From assembly GCF_018141185.1 (NCBI RefSeq), contig NZ_CP058560.1:2123078-2187077 (forward strand): 64,000 nt of DNA, in the 5' to 3' direction. Below are positions 54,485-63,989 of the stretch, piece after piece; within the stretch, counting starts at the first letter, position 1; each line of letters starts with the position of its first letter. The stretch is from Methanobacterium alkalithermotolerans. Its GTDB lineage: Archaea > Methanobacteriota > Methanobacteria > Methanobacteriales > Methanobacteriaceae. The position numbers and the translations under genes are program-made. The notes beneath the pieces were generated by a model. The model searched no databases and was not told the DNA's origin. It saw nothing but the letters and a program-made list of their open reading frames with translations.

Positions 54485-55729
54485 ATGGGAAATATTCTTA
54501 TATTAAATGCAGGATATTCAAATAAAGGCAACTATGCATTAATAATTTCTACAAAATTAATATTAAATTATTTCATGGCTGATGCAAAAATTTGCTTATC
54601 TGGGCCAGATAAAATAAAAACTAGTCAATTGATTATTGAAAGACATATAAGCCATAGATTATATTTAGAAAAACCTCATACTATATTAATCGGATTTCTA
54701 TATCTATTTAAATGTATTTATATTCGCCTAATCAGCAATTTCATGAATGTTTCTATTTCAAAAAATTCAAGATTATATTATTGCTATAATTCAGATATAG
54801 TTGTTAATAGTGGTGGAGATCACTTAAGTGGTGAATATGGATTGAATCCTTTAGGAACTTTTTTGAATATTTCCTATGCTCTGGCATTAAAAAAACCAGT
54901 AGTTCTCTTTGGGGAAAGTTTAGGATATTATAAAAATCCTCTAATAAAGATAATAGCTAATTATATTTTAAATAAAACTAGATTAATTTTAGTTAGAGAA
55001 AATTTATCTAAAGAATATCTACTTAAAAATAATATAAAGAACCCGGATATATATGTTACTGCAGATCCTGCTTTTTATTTGAGCCCCATTAGGGAATCAA
55101 AAGTTATTCATATTCTTAATAAGGAAAATATTAAACTAGAAAAAAATCCAGTCATAGGTATCAATCCTAGTGGGTTAATAAATAAATTTGAAAATAAGTT
55201 GGACTTAGAAAAAGATCTTAATATGATATTAGCAAAAGTAAGTGATTTCTTAATAAGAGAATTAAATGCTTCTATTTTGTTCATACCCCACGTTTACACT
55301 TCTACCGATGATGATAGGTCCAGCATAAGTTTAATTTACGAGAAAGTTGAAAATAAAGAAAATGTAAGTATGATTAAGGGAGAATATTCTCCTCAGGAAC
55401 TCAAGGGTATTATTGGACTATGTGATCTTTTTATCGGCACTAGAATGCATGCCATGATTGCAGCAACTTCTATGATGGTTCCCACTGTAGGTATAGCATA
55501 TAGTCACAAAACTCATGGAATAATTGGGGATATGTTAGGACAGGAGAAACATATTTTAGATATTAACCAAATAAATTTCGAAGATTTAGTTTATTTAATA
55601 ATTGATGCTTGGAATAATCGGGACACAATAAAATCGGACTTAGAACATAAAATTCCTTTAGTTAAAGAAAGAGCTTTAATGAATGGTAAATTTGTTAAGG
55701 ATTTGATGGATTCTTTAAAAATTTCTTAG
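54485..55729 (+). CDS. Polysaccharide pyruvyltransferase family protein
   Basis: The 414-residue protein starts GNILILNAGYSNKGNYALI, has a middle VNSGGDHLSGEYG and GESLGYY, and the late GTRMHAMIAA and VPTVGIAYSHK, all typical of the PF04230/CsaB/WcaK family, which add ketal pyruvate to sugars from phosphoenolpyruvate. ATG 54485 is five bases after the GT4 stop. The 3' end overlaps the convergent FrhB-like gene by 35 bases, leaving no room for a terminator. Confidence 0.85.
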   Translation: MGNILILNAGYSNKGNYALIISTKLILNYFMADAKICLSGPDKIKTSQLIIERHISHRLYLEKPHTILIGFLYLFKCIYIRLISNFMNVSISKNSRLYYCYNSDIVVNSGGDHLSGEYGLNPLGTFLNISYALALKKPVVLFGESLGYYKNPLIKIIANYILNKTRLILVRENLSKEYLLKNNIKNPDIYVTADPAFYLSPIRESKVIHILNKENIKLEKNPVIGINPSGLINKFENKLDLEKDLNMILAKVSDFLIRELNASILFIPHVYTSTDDDRSSISLIYEKVENKENVSMIKGEYSPQELKGIIGLCDLFIGTRMHAMIAATSMMVPTVGIAYSHKTHGIIGDMLGQEKHILDINQINFEDLVYLIIDAWNNRDTIKSDLEHKIPLVKERALMNGKFVKDLMDSLKIS

Positions 55730-57041
55730 AAATTTTTTTGAAGTCTTTTTTTGATTTTATGTGTATTATGAAGTTATATGGTAATCCATATAATTTAAGG
55801 ATTTTTGCAGGTAAATGGCCAATAATTATTCTTAAATATTTATTTGAATATAATTTGGAATTAATAAAAGGGAATAAAGAAATTAGAAAATTCAGGTGAT
55901 TTGATTGGAAGTTATTATTATTTATAATGTATTTGGGACTATTTTTAAATATTTCATGGGGATTAGTGAAAAGTTTCTTTTTTAAGTATAACATTCCTTT
56001 TTGTGATTCAATCACTTTTTCAGGGTTAATTGGCTTTAAAGATATCAGGCCTCTATTTTTTATTGATTTTATTACATTTTTGCAGGTATTGTTCTTGGTT
56101 ATTATGAGTGTTTTTCCAATTTTTTCACTGGAGAATTCATTTAACCAGGGATCACCAAATGAGATATCTGCTAATTCAGAAAGTCCATCATTACATAAAA
56201 AACATCTATCTGGGGTGAAAAAATTTAAACCAAATGAACTACTCCAATAATTAGATAATGAAATTTCATTTCCTTCCTTAAATTTAATGTTCATTGATCC
56301 CGGCCATCCTTGTCCCCTAAATCTGATAGATTTTATGGTTTTTTCTTTAATTTTCAGTTTTTTTATTAGAAATGTTGTTCCTAAAAAACTAGGGCATTGT
56401 CCACAAAAAAGCCCCAAATGTATTATTATTTTGTCTTTAAGAGCCTTATTTAATTGCTCAGCTTTTCTGATTCCATGGATATGGCAAGGTAAACCTACCA
56501 TAGCAAACTTTTCTTCAGTTTCAGATTCTATTATATCTTTAAGAGCAATATTTAGAGGTACAGGACAATATTTTGAACCCATTGCCTCAATTATTTCTTC
56601 TTTTGTTTTTGCAATGAAAGGGTCTGGTTCTAATGGTTTATTTTCTTTCATTTTTGTAACTAAAACACCATCTATAATTCCATCTTCTAGTGCAGAAATA
56701 AGTAATTGTGTGATAATTCCTCCAGATGATGCATTATATCTAATATCCTCATTAGATGAATGACCCACATAACAACCCTCATAATTACCAATTAAAATAT
56801 TATCTGGTTGTTTTCCAAATATTTTATAATTAAGCTCTTTAAAGTTAACTTCATGTCCAGGGCAGACTTTACAACATATTCCACAATCAATACATTTTTT
56901 TTCATCTAAAAAGGGTATATATATTCCTTTTAATTCATCTATCATGATCTTAAGGGCATTTTCAGGACACAAAGCTATGCATGTACCACAACCACAACAC
57001 AAACCCTTTTTAACAACATTTAAAATGTTAATAGTATTCAT
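55695..57041 (-). CDS. FrhB-like F420/iron-sulphur oxidoreductase in glycan locus
   Basis: The 448-residue protein begins with two 4Fe-4S motifs (CCGCGTCIALCPENAL and CIDCGICCKVCPGHE), then a FrhB/FpoF-type domain with YNASSGGIITQLLIS, GLPCHIHGIRKAE and GLFCGQCPS, with FTPDRCFLCNDGLSELADIS and FGDPWL later, followed by an extra ~100-residue C terminus. The family oxidises or reduces with coenzyme F420 or FAD. In polysaccharide clusters, homologues accompany pyruvyltransferases, which suggests a redox step in sugar or lipid-linked sugar modification. It overlaps the flippase gene by ATGA. Confidence 0.8.
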   Translation of the reverse strand: MNTINILNVVKKGLCCGCGTCIALCPENALKIMIDELKGIYIPFLDEKKCIDCGICCKVCPGHEVNFKELNYKIFGKQPDNILIGNYEGCYVGHSSNEDIRYNASSGGIITQLLISALEDGIIDGVLVTKMKENKPLEPDPFIAKTKEEIIEAMGSKYCPVPLNIALKDIIESETEEKFAMVGLPCHIHGIRKAEQLNKALKDKIIIHLGLFCGQCPSFLGTTFLIKKLKIKEKTIKSIRFRGQGWPGSMNIKFKEGNEISLSNYWSSSFGLNFFTPDRCFLCNDGLSELADISFGDPWLNEFSSEKIGKTLIITKNNTCKNVIKSIKNRGLISLKPINPEKVIESQKGMLYLKKKLFTNPHEIFKNSPKYIINNNNFQSNHLNFLISLFPFINSKLYSNKYLRIIIGHLPAKILKLYGLPYNFIIHIKSKKDFKKISKKFLKNPSNP

Positions 57042-58474
57042 TTATCTGCCTTTTTTAAAATTCCTTTAAACAATATTTTATCTCTTTTAGTGAAAGTATT
57101 TAATATTATTAACACCACTAAATAAATCAAAACTGCCAGAATAATATTAATAATTATATTGAAATCCTTTAGATAAATTAAAACAATTCCCATAGTTAAA
57201 GATGCTATTAAAGGCTTTAATAAAATTTTACTCATACCTATTTTTTTGTAATATCTATCAATAAAAAATATAAATATAAAATATAGAGATAGTTCTGATA
57301 GGACTGTTGCAATGCTTGCTCCAATATAACTGATATATGGAATTAAAATCAAATTTAATATTATATTTAAAATGGCACATATAGATACACTTAAAGTGCG
57401 AAGACCTTGTTTATTTATAGAAGTTAAATGAGTACCCGTAATAGTACTAACTAGCCTAATGGGAATGCATAAGGCCAATATTTGAAATGCCCCTATTGCA
57501 TCTATAAAATTCCCAGCGTAAAAAAAATTAATTAAGATATCTGCAAAAACTAAACAAAAAATAGTAATTGGAAATCCAATTATGGCTAAGTACTTAGAAG
57601 ATATTAATGTAATAGTTTCTAAAGAATCCTTTGATATGGTGAAATATCTTGACATTACTGGATAAATTGTAGATGTTATTATTCCAGAAACAATAAAACT
57701 CAATGCTAATATTGGATTATAAGCTGCATTATAAATCCCAACTACTACGTCGTCTTTTAAAATTGAAAGTAATACCGTATCTATTTTAAAAAAGAGCATG
57801 GCGAACATGGTATTCAGGCCAAAAGGTATGGAACCTATTGTTAATTTTTTCCATGTTAAAAGATTAATCTCGGGTTTGGGTTTACTAATTTTGAAAGATG
57901 TAATGATAATGGCAATTAATACTTCTATAATTCCTGCGAAAACGTAAACTAATCCTAACTCTGTTAATCCCTTCCCTGAAATCATAACAAAGATTCCTAG
58001 GCTAATCAATATTATTTTTTCTAATATTAAAATCAAAGCAGCATATTCCATTTTTTCATATGCTTGAAATATTGAAATGAACATTTGGGCAAAAGATACT
58101 AAAATAGTGTAGATACCAAAAAGATAAACTATTTTAATTACATTTTGGGGATATCCCATAAGATTAATAGTTATGTATATTAATGCAAAAGTGATAAATG
58201 CTAGAAAGAATTTGATTATAAAAGAATTTATCAAGTATTCGTCTGTTAAATTTTTATCACGAGAAATTTCTCGAATAATAAGTTGACTTATCCCAATATC
58301 TGCAAAAATTGTAAATAGTGATGTAAAAGATATTGCAAAACTATATATTCCAAATTCAGCTTCTCCTAAAAATCTTGCAATGTAAATTAATAGGAAAAAA
58401 GTCAATATAGCAACGATTATTTGTGAAATCCCTGATATACCTATGTTTTTTGCTAATCTCTGGATAGGATTCAT
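57038..58474 (-). CDS. Oligosaccharide flippase (Wzx/RfbX-like, MATE/MOP)
   Basis: The 478-residue protein has about 14 membrane helices. The first region (RLAKNIGISGISQIIVAILTF) and the loop ARFLGEAEFGIYSFA match MOP-superfamily polysaccharide exporters. It would move lipid-linked repeat units across the membrane. It is translationally coupled (ATGA) to the FrhB-like gene. The preceding gene is a GT2 transferase on the same strand, 55 bases away. Confidence 0.85.
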   Translation of the reverse strand: MNPIQRLAKNIGISGISQIIVAILTFFLLIYIARFLGEAEFGIYSFAISFTSLFTIFADIGISQLIIREISRDKNLTDEYLINSFIIKFFLAFITFALIYITINLMGYPQNVIKIVYLFGIYTILVSFAQMFISIFQAYEKMEYAALILILEKIILISLGIFVMISGKGLTELGLVYVFAGIIEVLIAIIITSFKISKPKPEINLLTWKKLTIGSIPFGLNTMFAMLFFKIDTVLLSILKDDVVVGIYNAAYNPILALSFIVSGIITSTIYPVMSRYFTISKDSLETITLISSKYLAIIGFPITIFCLVFADILINFFYAGNFIDAIGAFQILALCIPIRLVSTITGTHLTSINKQGLRTLSVSICAILNIILNLILIPYISYIGASIATVLSELSLYFIFIFFIDRYYKKIGMSKILLKPLIASLTMGIVLIYLKDFNIIINIILAVLIYLVVLIILNTFTKRDKILFKGILKKADK

Positions 58475-58528
58475 GTAAAACTCACGAAAAAGAAATTTAA
58501 CTTTATTTTCTATAAAATCAGATTCAAA

Positions 58529-59473
58529 TCATTTATCCCATTTTTTCCGGATTAACTTATTCTCCTTCTGCACCAGATATATCTCCCTTCTTAAAAGACT
58601 AATCTGGGTAGCCACAAAACCAAAAATCAATATCTGTATACCGGATAGCACCATAATGGCCATAAATAACATCAAAGGCCGGTTAGGATCCAGAGAACCG
58701 GTAAGATACTGATAAAATAAGTAAAATCCACTTATAATTCCTATTAAAAGAATAAAAAACCCAATTAACCCGAAAAGTACCATGGGTTTTTCATAGAAGG
58801 TGAATAATAAATGGGATATGGTGGTGGCCCGGAACCTGACTTTAGATTCCCCCAACTCCCGGGCTTTTAAGGTGACTGGAACTTCCACTATTTTAAATCC
58901 TATGGCACTGGCCTTGGATAGGATCTCTGGATTAATTTCTGTTCCATTAGATTCTAATTCCACTGAATCAATAACATCACGTCTGTAAGCCCTGAAAACC
59001 CCGGTAACGGTACTTATATTGTCTCTCATAGAATACCCAACAATCTTATTAGCCATTTTACTGATAAACAACCTTAAAAAAGGAATATCCTGAGTTTTAC
59101 CCCCTTGCATATACTGGGATCCAATAACAATCCCTACCGCTTCATTGATATTACTTACAAGACGCGGTATTTCTGAGGGTTCATAACTTAAATCAGCATC
59201 AATGGTAACCACCACCTCACCTCTTGCTTTCTCAAAACCAGTACGAAGAGCCTTACCCATGCCCTGATTGATTTCATGCTGTAAAACTTTCAGTTGAGGG
59301 TTATTTTCACTAATTTTTCGGGCCAGGTCCCGGGTTTTATCCTGGCTACCATCATCAACTACTATGATTTCATAAGCATCATAAGCATCATCCAGAACAG
59401 CTTTAATTTGTGATATGGTAGGGGAAACATTCTCTTCCTCATTATACATGGGTATTATCACTGAAACTTCCAT
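58529..59473 (-). CDS. GT2-family dolichyl-phosphate sugar synthase-like glycosyltransferase
   Basis: The 314-residue protein has a GT-A domain beginning EVSVIIPMYNEEENV, with VVDDGSQDKT and TIDADLSYEP (DxD near 93-95), then two C-terminal membrane helices (about 232-296), as in DPMS-like enzymes that charge polyprenyl phosphate with a sugar. It starts at ATG 59473 after AAAGGTTATTAAT. It is in one strand with the acyltransferase and the flippase. Confidence 0.85.
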   Translation of the reverse strand: MEVSVIIPMYNEEENVSPTISQIKAVLDDAYDAYEIIVVDDGSQDKTRDLARKISENNPQLKVLQHEINQGMGKALRTGFEKARGEVVVTIDADLSYEPSEIPRLVSNINEAVGIVIGSQYMQGGKTQDIPFLRLFISKMANKIVGYSMRDNISTVTGVFRAYRRDVIDSVELESNGTEINPEILSKASAIGFKIVEVPVTLKARELGESKVRFRATTISHLLFTFYEKPMVLFGLIGFFILLIGIISGFYLFYQYLTGSLDPNRPLMLFMAIMVLSGIQILIFGFVATQISLLRREIYLVQKENKLIRKKWDK

Positions 59474-59512
59474 ATTAATAACCTTTATAATCGTTAAAAT
59501 AGTAGTTAAATA

Positions 59513-60121
59513 TTAAATATCATTGGAAACCCTTAAACGGGCAGGTAAGGGTTTTATACGGGCAGGGGCACCGATGGCCAGGTACCAGGGAGGTACACTT
59601 TGGGTTACAATGGCTCCTGCTGCTACCATGGCCCCTTCACCCACCTCCACATTGGACAGAAAAGTAGAATTAGCCCCAATAGACGCACCTTTACGAATTA
59701 CAGGTCCTTTGAGTTTATAATCAACTCTTACCGGATAACGATCATTGGTAAAGCAGGCGCAGGGCCCTATAAATACATTATCTTCTATATAACTATTTTT
59801 AGGAATATATACATTGGACTGGATACTTACATTGCTTCCTATCTTACTATGGCCTTCCACCACCGCATTGGTTCCAATTAATACTTCATTTCCTATGGTG
59901 GTTTTTTCCCGGACAAGTACGTTATGTCCGGTTTGGAAATTATCTCCAATAGTTACATCATTATAGATAACACTGTTGGTCCTGATAAGTGCATTTTTAC
60001 CAATAATAGGTGGTTTACTGAATCTTTGATAGGCATATCCAATAACCACATTCTCAAAATCCTTTTTACCATCCCATGAATCCTGGTCATCACCAAATAT
60101 CAGGCTCTTAAAGTTAGGCAT
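59513..60121 (-). CDS. Left-handed beta-helix acyltransferase (hexapeptide repeat)
   Basis: The 202-residue protein is built from hexapeptide repeats ([LIV]-G-x4: IGKNALIRTNSVIYNDVTIGD, IGTNAVVEGHSKIGSN and more) giving the LbH fold of sugar N- or O-acyltransferases such as WbbJ/PglD type. The start follows the GT2 stop directly (TAG-ATG). The acceptor is likely an amino sugar in the surface polysaccharide. Length fits the family. Confidence 0.85.
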   Translation of the reverse strand: MPNFKSLIFGDDQDSWDGKKDFENVVIGYAYQRFSKPPIIGKNALIRTNSVIYNDVTIGDNFQTGHNVLVREKTTIGNEVLIGTNAVVEGHSKIGSNVSIQSNVYIPKNSYIEDNVFIGPCACFTNDRYPVRVDYKLKGPVIRKGASIGANSTFLSNVEVGEGAMVAAGAIVTQSVPPWYLAIGAPARIKPLPARLRVSNDI

Positions 60122-61636
60122 CTATTTTCCTCTTCTTTTCCATAAATTACTCAGATTAAATATATGTCCTATCTGGAATATAGTAGTTGCGACATTTGAA
60201 CTGAAACCATCTTTAGCATCCTTCACCCCATTTTTAAATCCATTAAGTGGACCTTCCACCTTCCAATCCGCTGGTTCATTTAGAATATGTAAAAAGGCTG
60301 ATACTCTAAAGCAAAAGGTCATAAGACGATACAGGGGTAGTAAGGCCACATAATGGAATGATTTTTCTAGTTTTTCCCTGGTGTGAGGGGGAGAGTAGTG
60401 GTAGGAGAATAGAATCACGGCCACATCAATTAATACATAGAATAAATACATCAGGACCATGATTACTGGTAAAAGGTAGGTGTAGAGTCCCATTATAGGG
60501 AAAAGCAGTAATACAAATACCCATATCAGTCGGGGAAAGGCTATGGTATGGTCCACAAATAGTATTCTCTGCAGTCCCAGTAAATCGAAGTAGCGGAACT
60601 GACGACCTTTTAAACGTTTTTTTCTATCAGCAACAACCTTCTTTATATAATCAATAACCAGACTCAACATTCGAGGGTCTTTTTGATCTATCACTATTCC
60701 TAATATTTCCCGTAGTGAGGTTTCCTGTTGAGCCAGGGATTTATCCTGGCGCATGGCTGCTACTTCCAATTGGCCCCGTGCCCAGCGGACTCTCTGAGAA
60801 TAGAGGGTATCGTAATCGGTTATGGCCTGGGCATGGGCCACCGCAGTGGGTACATTCACGATATTGATTTTTTTATTATGCAGCATCATGGTGATGTGCA
60901 TGTCTTCTGAGACGGTCACCGGCCAGTAACCACCCATTCCTCCGATTATGTTACGCCTGAAGGCTGAAAAAGCACCGGACATGGTGTAGATGGAGTCAAT
61001 TACTGACTGGTAACTTCTCTCGAAGTTAAAGGAACTTAAATATTCTAAAAATTCACATTTTGAAAAGAACATGGATTTAATATCTTCATTTTGAATTTCA
61101 TCCCATTCTATTTCAATATAACCGGTGGCTGCTCCCACTTTTTCATCTTCTACAAAAGCCTGCACCACATTTTTAACGGCATGCTCATCTAAGCGGATAT
61201 CCGCATCAATGGTGATTATTATTTCACCTTTGCTGCTACGTATCCCGGTATTCAGGGTATGTACTTTACCGGTGTGGCCTTTTTTAATAAGCTTTAAATC
61301 CACCCCATGCATGATGGCATCTACTTCTATTTTTTTAACCAGGTTGGTGGTGTTATCTTTGGATCCATCATCCACCACAATTATCTCCATCTTTTTATCC
61401 GGATATTCATTCTGTATAATGGATAAAAGACAGCTTTCAATGTGTTCTTCTTCATTGTGGGCCGGTACCACCACGGAAACTGTGGGGAGTTCTTTTTCCA
61501 GGGCAATCTTTCCCACCTGGTGCATGGACTTACGGGAGAAGTACATCTTAATGGGCACCATTACTCCATCAATAATGATGGCTATTAAAAGCCAGGTGGT
61601 CCACACCATCATGCTTACCCACATGGGATCTTCCAT
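60122..61636 (-). CDS. GT2-family processive glycan synthase-like glycosyltransferase
   Basis: The 504-residue protein has a membrane helix first, then a GT-A domain with IIVVDDGSKDNT, ITIDADIRLDE (DxD), the acceptor-site motif VSEDMHITMML and QRVRWARGQ (QxxRW), followed by several C-terminal helices. These are the marks of cellulose/hyaluronan synthase-type enzymes. The ATG at 61636 is chosen because GGAGAGGAGG precedes it; the upstream GTG would place the ribosome site inside the gene. It begins 22 bases after the archaeosortase stop. Confidence 0.85.
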   Translation of the reverse strand: MEDPMWVSMMVWTTWLLIAIIIDGVMVPIKMYFSRKSMHQVGKIALEKELPTVSVVVPAHNEEEHIESCLLSIIQNEYPDKKMEIIVVDDGSKDNTTNLVKKIEVDAIMHGVDLKLIKKGHTGKVHTLNTGIRSSKGEIIITIDADIRLDEHAVKNVVQAFVEDEKVGAATGYIEIEWDEIQNEDIKSMFFSKCEFLEYLSSFNFERSYQSVIDSIYTMSGAFSAFRRNIIGGMGGYWPVTVSEDMHITMMLHNKKINIVNVPTAVAHAQAITDYDTLYSQRVRWARGQLEVAAMRQDKSLAQQETSLREILGIVIDQKDPRMLSLVIDYIKKVVADRKKRLKGRQFRYFDLLGLQRILFVDHTIAFPRLIWVFVLLLFPIMGLYTYLLPVIMVLMYLFYVLIDVAVILFSYHYSPPHTREKLEKSFHYVALLPLYRLMTFCFRVSAFLHILNEPADWKVEGPLNGFKNGVKDAKDGFSSNVATTIFQIGHIFNLSNLWKRRGK

Positions 61637-61657
61637 TAAATCCTCCTCTCCCACAAT

Positions 61658-62719
61658 TTATTCAAATTTACCACCTTTTATGTTATTCCGGACAATACTC
61701 AGGGTAGGTCGGGTAAGTAAATACCAGTATAAAACAATGATGAATATGAAGAATATGATTTTACCTACAAAGGCATGGGCCACATACAGGGCTGGTTTTC
61801 CAAATATATTCACCAGATAAACGATACTCATCATCCGGATTAAATTAGCACCATAAGTTATTCCAATACCAATAGCAGCGTACTTGGTTTTTCTTTTCCA
61901 GCTGTAACCAGGATACAATATTAACAATCCGGAGAGAACTCCAATTTCTATTATAGCCGAGCATTCCATCCCTATACCAAATATACTCCACCCGGTAGGG
62001 TCAGGGAATATGAAGGCATTAGGAGGTAAAAATTCAGAGGGTATACCAAAAGCGGTGGCTAGTGCGGCGATATTCTGGGCTTCAATACCCATTATCCAGG
62101 TATCCAGACCGGTTATTATAAAAAAAGATACAATAAATGCCATAAAAGAAACAGCGCCTGCCAGGTAGAAGGTTAACCACCATCTCTTTTTATGGGCTAT
62201 AGCCGCCACACTCATTAAAATTCCAGCCAGGGCTACAATAAACCAGGGACTGGGCACAGAATAAAACTGGGTGGACCGGGTGGCCGGACCACTAGGGTAA
62301 TTCCAGGTGGCGGTAATTATATAGGACCCTCCGGTTTGAAAGGAATCATAGGGGAAATCCACATTGGTGGTATTCCAGAGGAAGGTACGGGATTCTCCTC
62401 TTCTAAGTTGACCTACATCATATACCACACTTTCCACCAGCTGATTAGTGGGACCATACCTGATTTCCAGGGTCAGGGTACCCCAGGGTATGTTACCGGA
62501 ACCTGTATTGGCAGTAGTAACCCTGAACTGGATAGGGCCCTCAGTGGTATATGGAGCACCCACCGGAGTTAGTTCGGTTATGGTTCCCTTACCTGCTGAT
62601 AGTTCCACTTCCTGGCTACTATCATTACTAAGATTAAAAGAAACATTATCCTCAGCAAAGGCCATACCCAGTAATCCGGGCAGCAAAAGGGCTACTATTA
62701 ATATAATTCTCAGATTCAA
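61658..62719 (-). CDS. Archaeosortase/exosortase-family transpeptidase with N-terminal extracellular domain
   Basis: The C-terminal ~195 residues form the integral membrane sortase with its triad: C253 in GMECSAIIE, R295 in NLIRMMSIV and H315 in YVAHAFVGK. Archaeosortases cut C-terminal sorting tags of surface proteins and attach lipid anchors. Unusually, the first ~155 residues are a signal peptide plus a secreted Ig/CARDB-like domain (LTPVGAPYTTEGPIQFRV, LRRGESRTFLWNTTNV). TTG start at 62719 behind AAAGGTGC. It heads the minus-strand glycan operon, as exosortases do in bacterial exopolysaccharide loci. Confidence 0.85.
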   Translation of the reverse strand: MNLRIILIVALLLPGLLGMAFAEDNVSFNLSNDSSQEVELSAGKGTITELTPVGAPYTTEGPIQFRVTTANTGSGNIPWGTLTLEIRYGPTNQLVESVVYDVGQLRRGESRTFLWNTTNVDFPYDSFQTGGSYIITATWNYPSGPATRSTQFYSVPSPWFIVALAGILMSVAAIAHKKRWWLTFYLAGAVSFMAFIVSFFIITGLDTWIMGIEAQNIAALATAFGIPSEFLPPNAFIFPDPTGWSIFGIGMECSAIIEIGVLSGLLILYPGYSWKRKTKYAAIGIGITYGANLIRMMSIVYLVNIFGKPALYVAHAFVGKIIFFIFIIVLYWYLLTRPTLSIVRNNIKGGKFE

Positions 62720-62822
62720 ACCAGCACCTTTAAATATATAGTATTACATTATATGGTACTCTTTTATATAAAAATATATAACAATTCAAAAAAAATTTAT
62801 AAATTTTTACCAGGTGCTCCCT
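62720..62822. promoter_or_regulatory. Divergent promoters of archaeosortase operon and PP-loop gene
   Basis: On the plus strand TTTATATAAAAATATATA at 62763-62780 precedes the PP-loop gene; on the minus strand CTATATATTTAAAGG (near 62737) precedes the archaeosortase. Both are typical archaeal TATA-type signals within ~100 bases. Confidence 0.5.
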
Positions 62823-63869
62823 TTGGAAATAATAAAAGAAGAGATACAAAAAAAAATTGAAGATTTACGTAAAGAAATAGGGCATGAGGAAGCAGAAGTA
62901 AATATAAAGGAGATAATCTATATCCCTGCTGAGGAAAAACTCATAATAATCACCCCGGATAGGCCGGATAAATCCGCAGTTATTGGAAAAGGGGGATGGG
63001 TGGTAGGTCGCCTCAAAGAATCTTTAGGGGTTAAAAATATCCATGTGGCAGCTTACGTGGATATAATGGTTAAAGAGTACCGGATGAAACTGGCCCTTAA
63101 AAAACTCAATAATTTCTTATCCCTGGATAACCCTCTACCATTATCTAACCTAAAAAAACTGCTTTTAAAAAAGATGGAAAACCCTCATGATTTTAATTTT
63201 ATGGATTATTTTAATTTAACAGATCATCCTTATAATGATTCTTCTGATATTAAAAATGATCAACATACCCTGGTTGCATTATCTGGTGGTGTGGATAGTA
63301 GTTTTTCTCTTATAATCGCTCATCTTTTAGGATTTAATCCCCTGGCTCTCACCGTGGATCCTGGAACCATAGTCTTACCTAACCATTTTAAAAATAATAT
63401 AGAGTCCCTGTGCCACTTACTTAAAGTACCCCAGGTATATGTTCCGGCTGATTTTACCGGTATCATAAATGATAGTTTCCAGGGACGCTTCCATCCCTGT
63501 GGGCCCTGCTCAAAAAAAGTTCATGAAAAAATTTTTGACTATGCCCATAAAAATAATTTTAAAATAGTTATTTTTGGTGATTTATTATCCACCGGATGCC
63601 AGTCTATACTATCTTCTGAGGGTATAATCAGAATCAACTTACCGGCCTTACTGGGGGTATCCAAACAGGAATTAAAAAAAGTTAGTTACCACTTTGGAGT
63701 TAAAAAAGTTGCTGGTTTTGGCTGTCCTCTTTTAGGGGAAGTTGAGAAAAAATTTCCACACATGAGTCGTTATTCCATCCAGAGAGTGTTAAGAGAAACC
63801 CGTTCAGGAGCTTTAGAGCCAGGTGAAGCACTGGAACTTATATGGAGTTCATGTAAACACTTTAAGTAA
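62823..63869 (+). CDS. KH-domain PP-loop ATPase, tRNA-thiolation/adenylation type
   Basis: The protein has an N-terminal KH-like RNA-binding module with SAVIGKGGWVVGRLKESLG (about 50-68) and a PP-loop ATPase domain with ALSGGVDSSFS (about 154-164). HPCGPCSKKVHEKIF, with a CxxC pair, and FGDLLSTGCQS and GFGCPLLGE follow, in the manner of TtuA/NcsA-type tRNA sulphur transferases. It likely adenylates a base or ligand for sulphur or amide transfer. The TTG at 62823 is preferred over GTG 62814 because GGTG at 62813 then makes a ribosome site. The 3' end overlaps a small convergent gene. Confidence 0.75.
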   Translation: MEIIKEEIQKKIEDLRKEIGHEEAEVNIKEIIYIPAEEKLIIITPDRPDKSAVIGKGGWVVGRLKESLGVKNIHVAAYVDIMVKEYRMKLALKKLNNFLSLDNPLPLSNLKKLLLKKMENPHDFNFMDYFNLTDHPYNDSSDIKNDQHTLVALSGGVDSSFSLIIAHLLGFNPLALTVDPGTIVLPNHFKNNIESLCHLLKVPQVYVPADFTGIINDSFQGRFHPCGPCSKKVHEKIFDYAHKNNFKIVIFGDLLSTGCQSILSSEGIIRINLPALLGVSKQELKKVSYHFGVKKVAGFGCPLLGEVEKKFPHMSRYSIQRVLRETRSGALEPGEALELIWSSCKHFK

Positions 63870-63989
63870 ACCATATATAACCAGAAATATTCCTACCAGA
63901 TAACCCACCAGGAAGGGGTAAATTAACATTAATATACCAATTAATACCGCCAGAAGTCCAATCATTTTAGGGTCAGTTTTTGTATCCAT
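63849..63989 (-). CDS. Small DUF3096-like membrane protein
   Basis: The 46-residue protein, MDTKTDPKMIGLLAVLIG and two short membrane helices with the turn YPFLVGYLVG, resembles DUF3096/DUF308-type minimal membrane proteins. It ends inside the last codons of the convergent PP-loop gene (21-base overlap). ATG at 63989 is close to the window edge, so its promoter is outside. Function unknown. Confidence 0.65.
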   Translation of the reverse strand: MDTKTDPKMIGLLAVLIGILMLIYPFLVGYLVGIFLVIYGLLKVFT

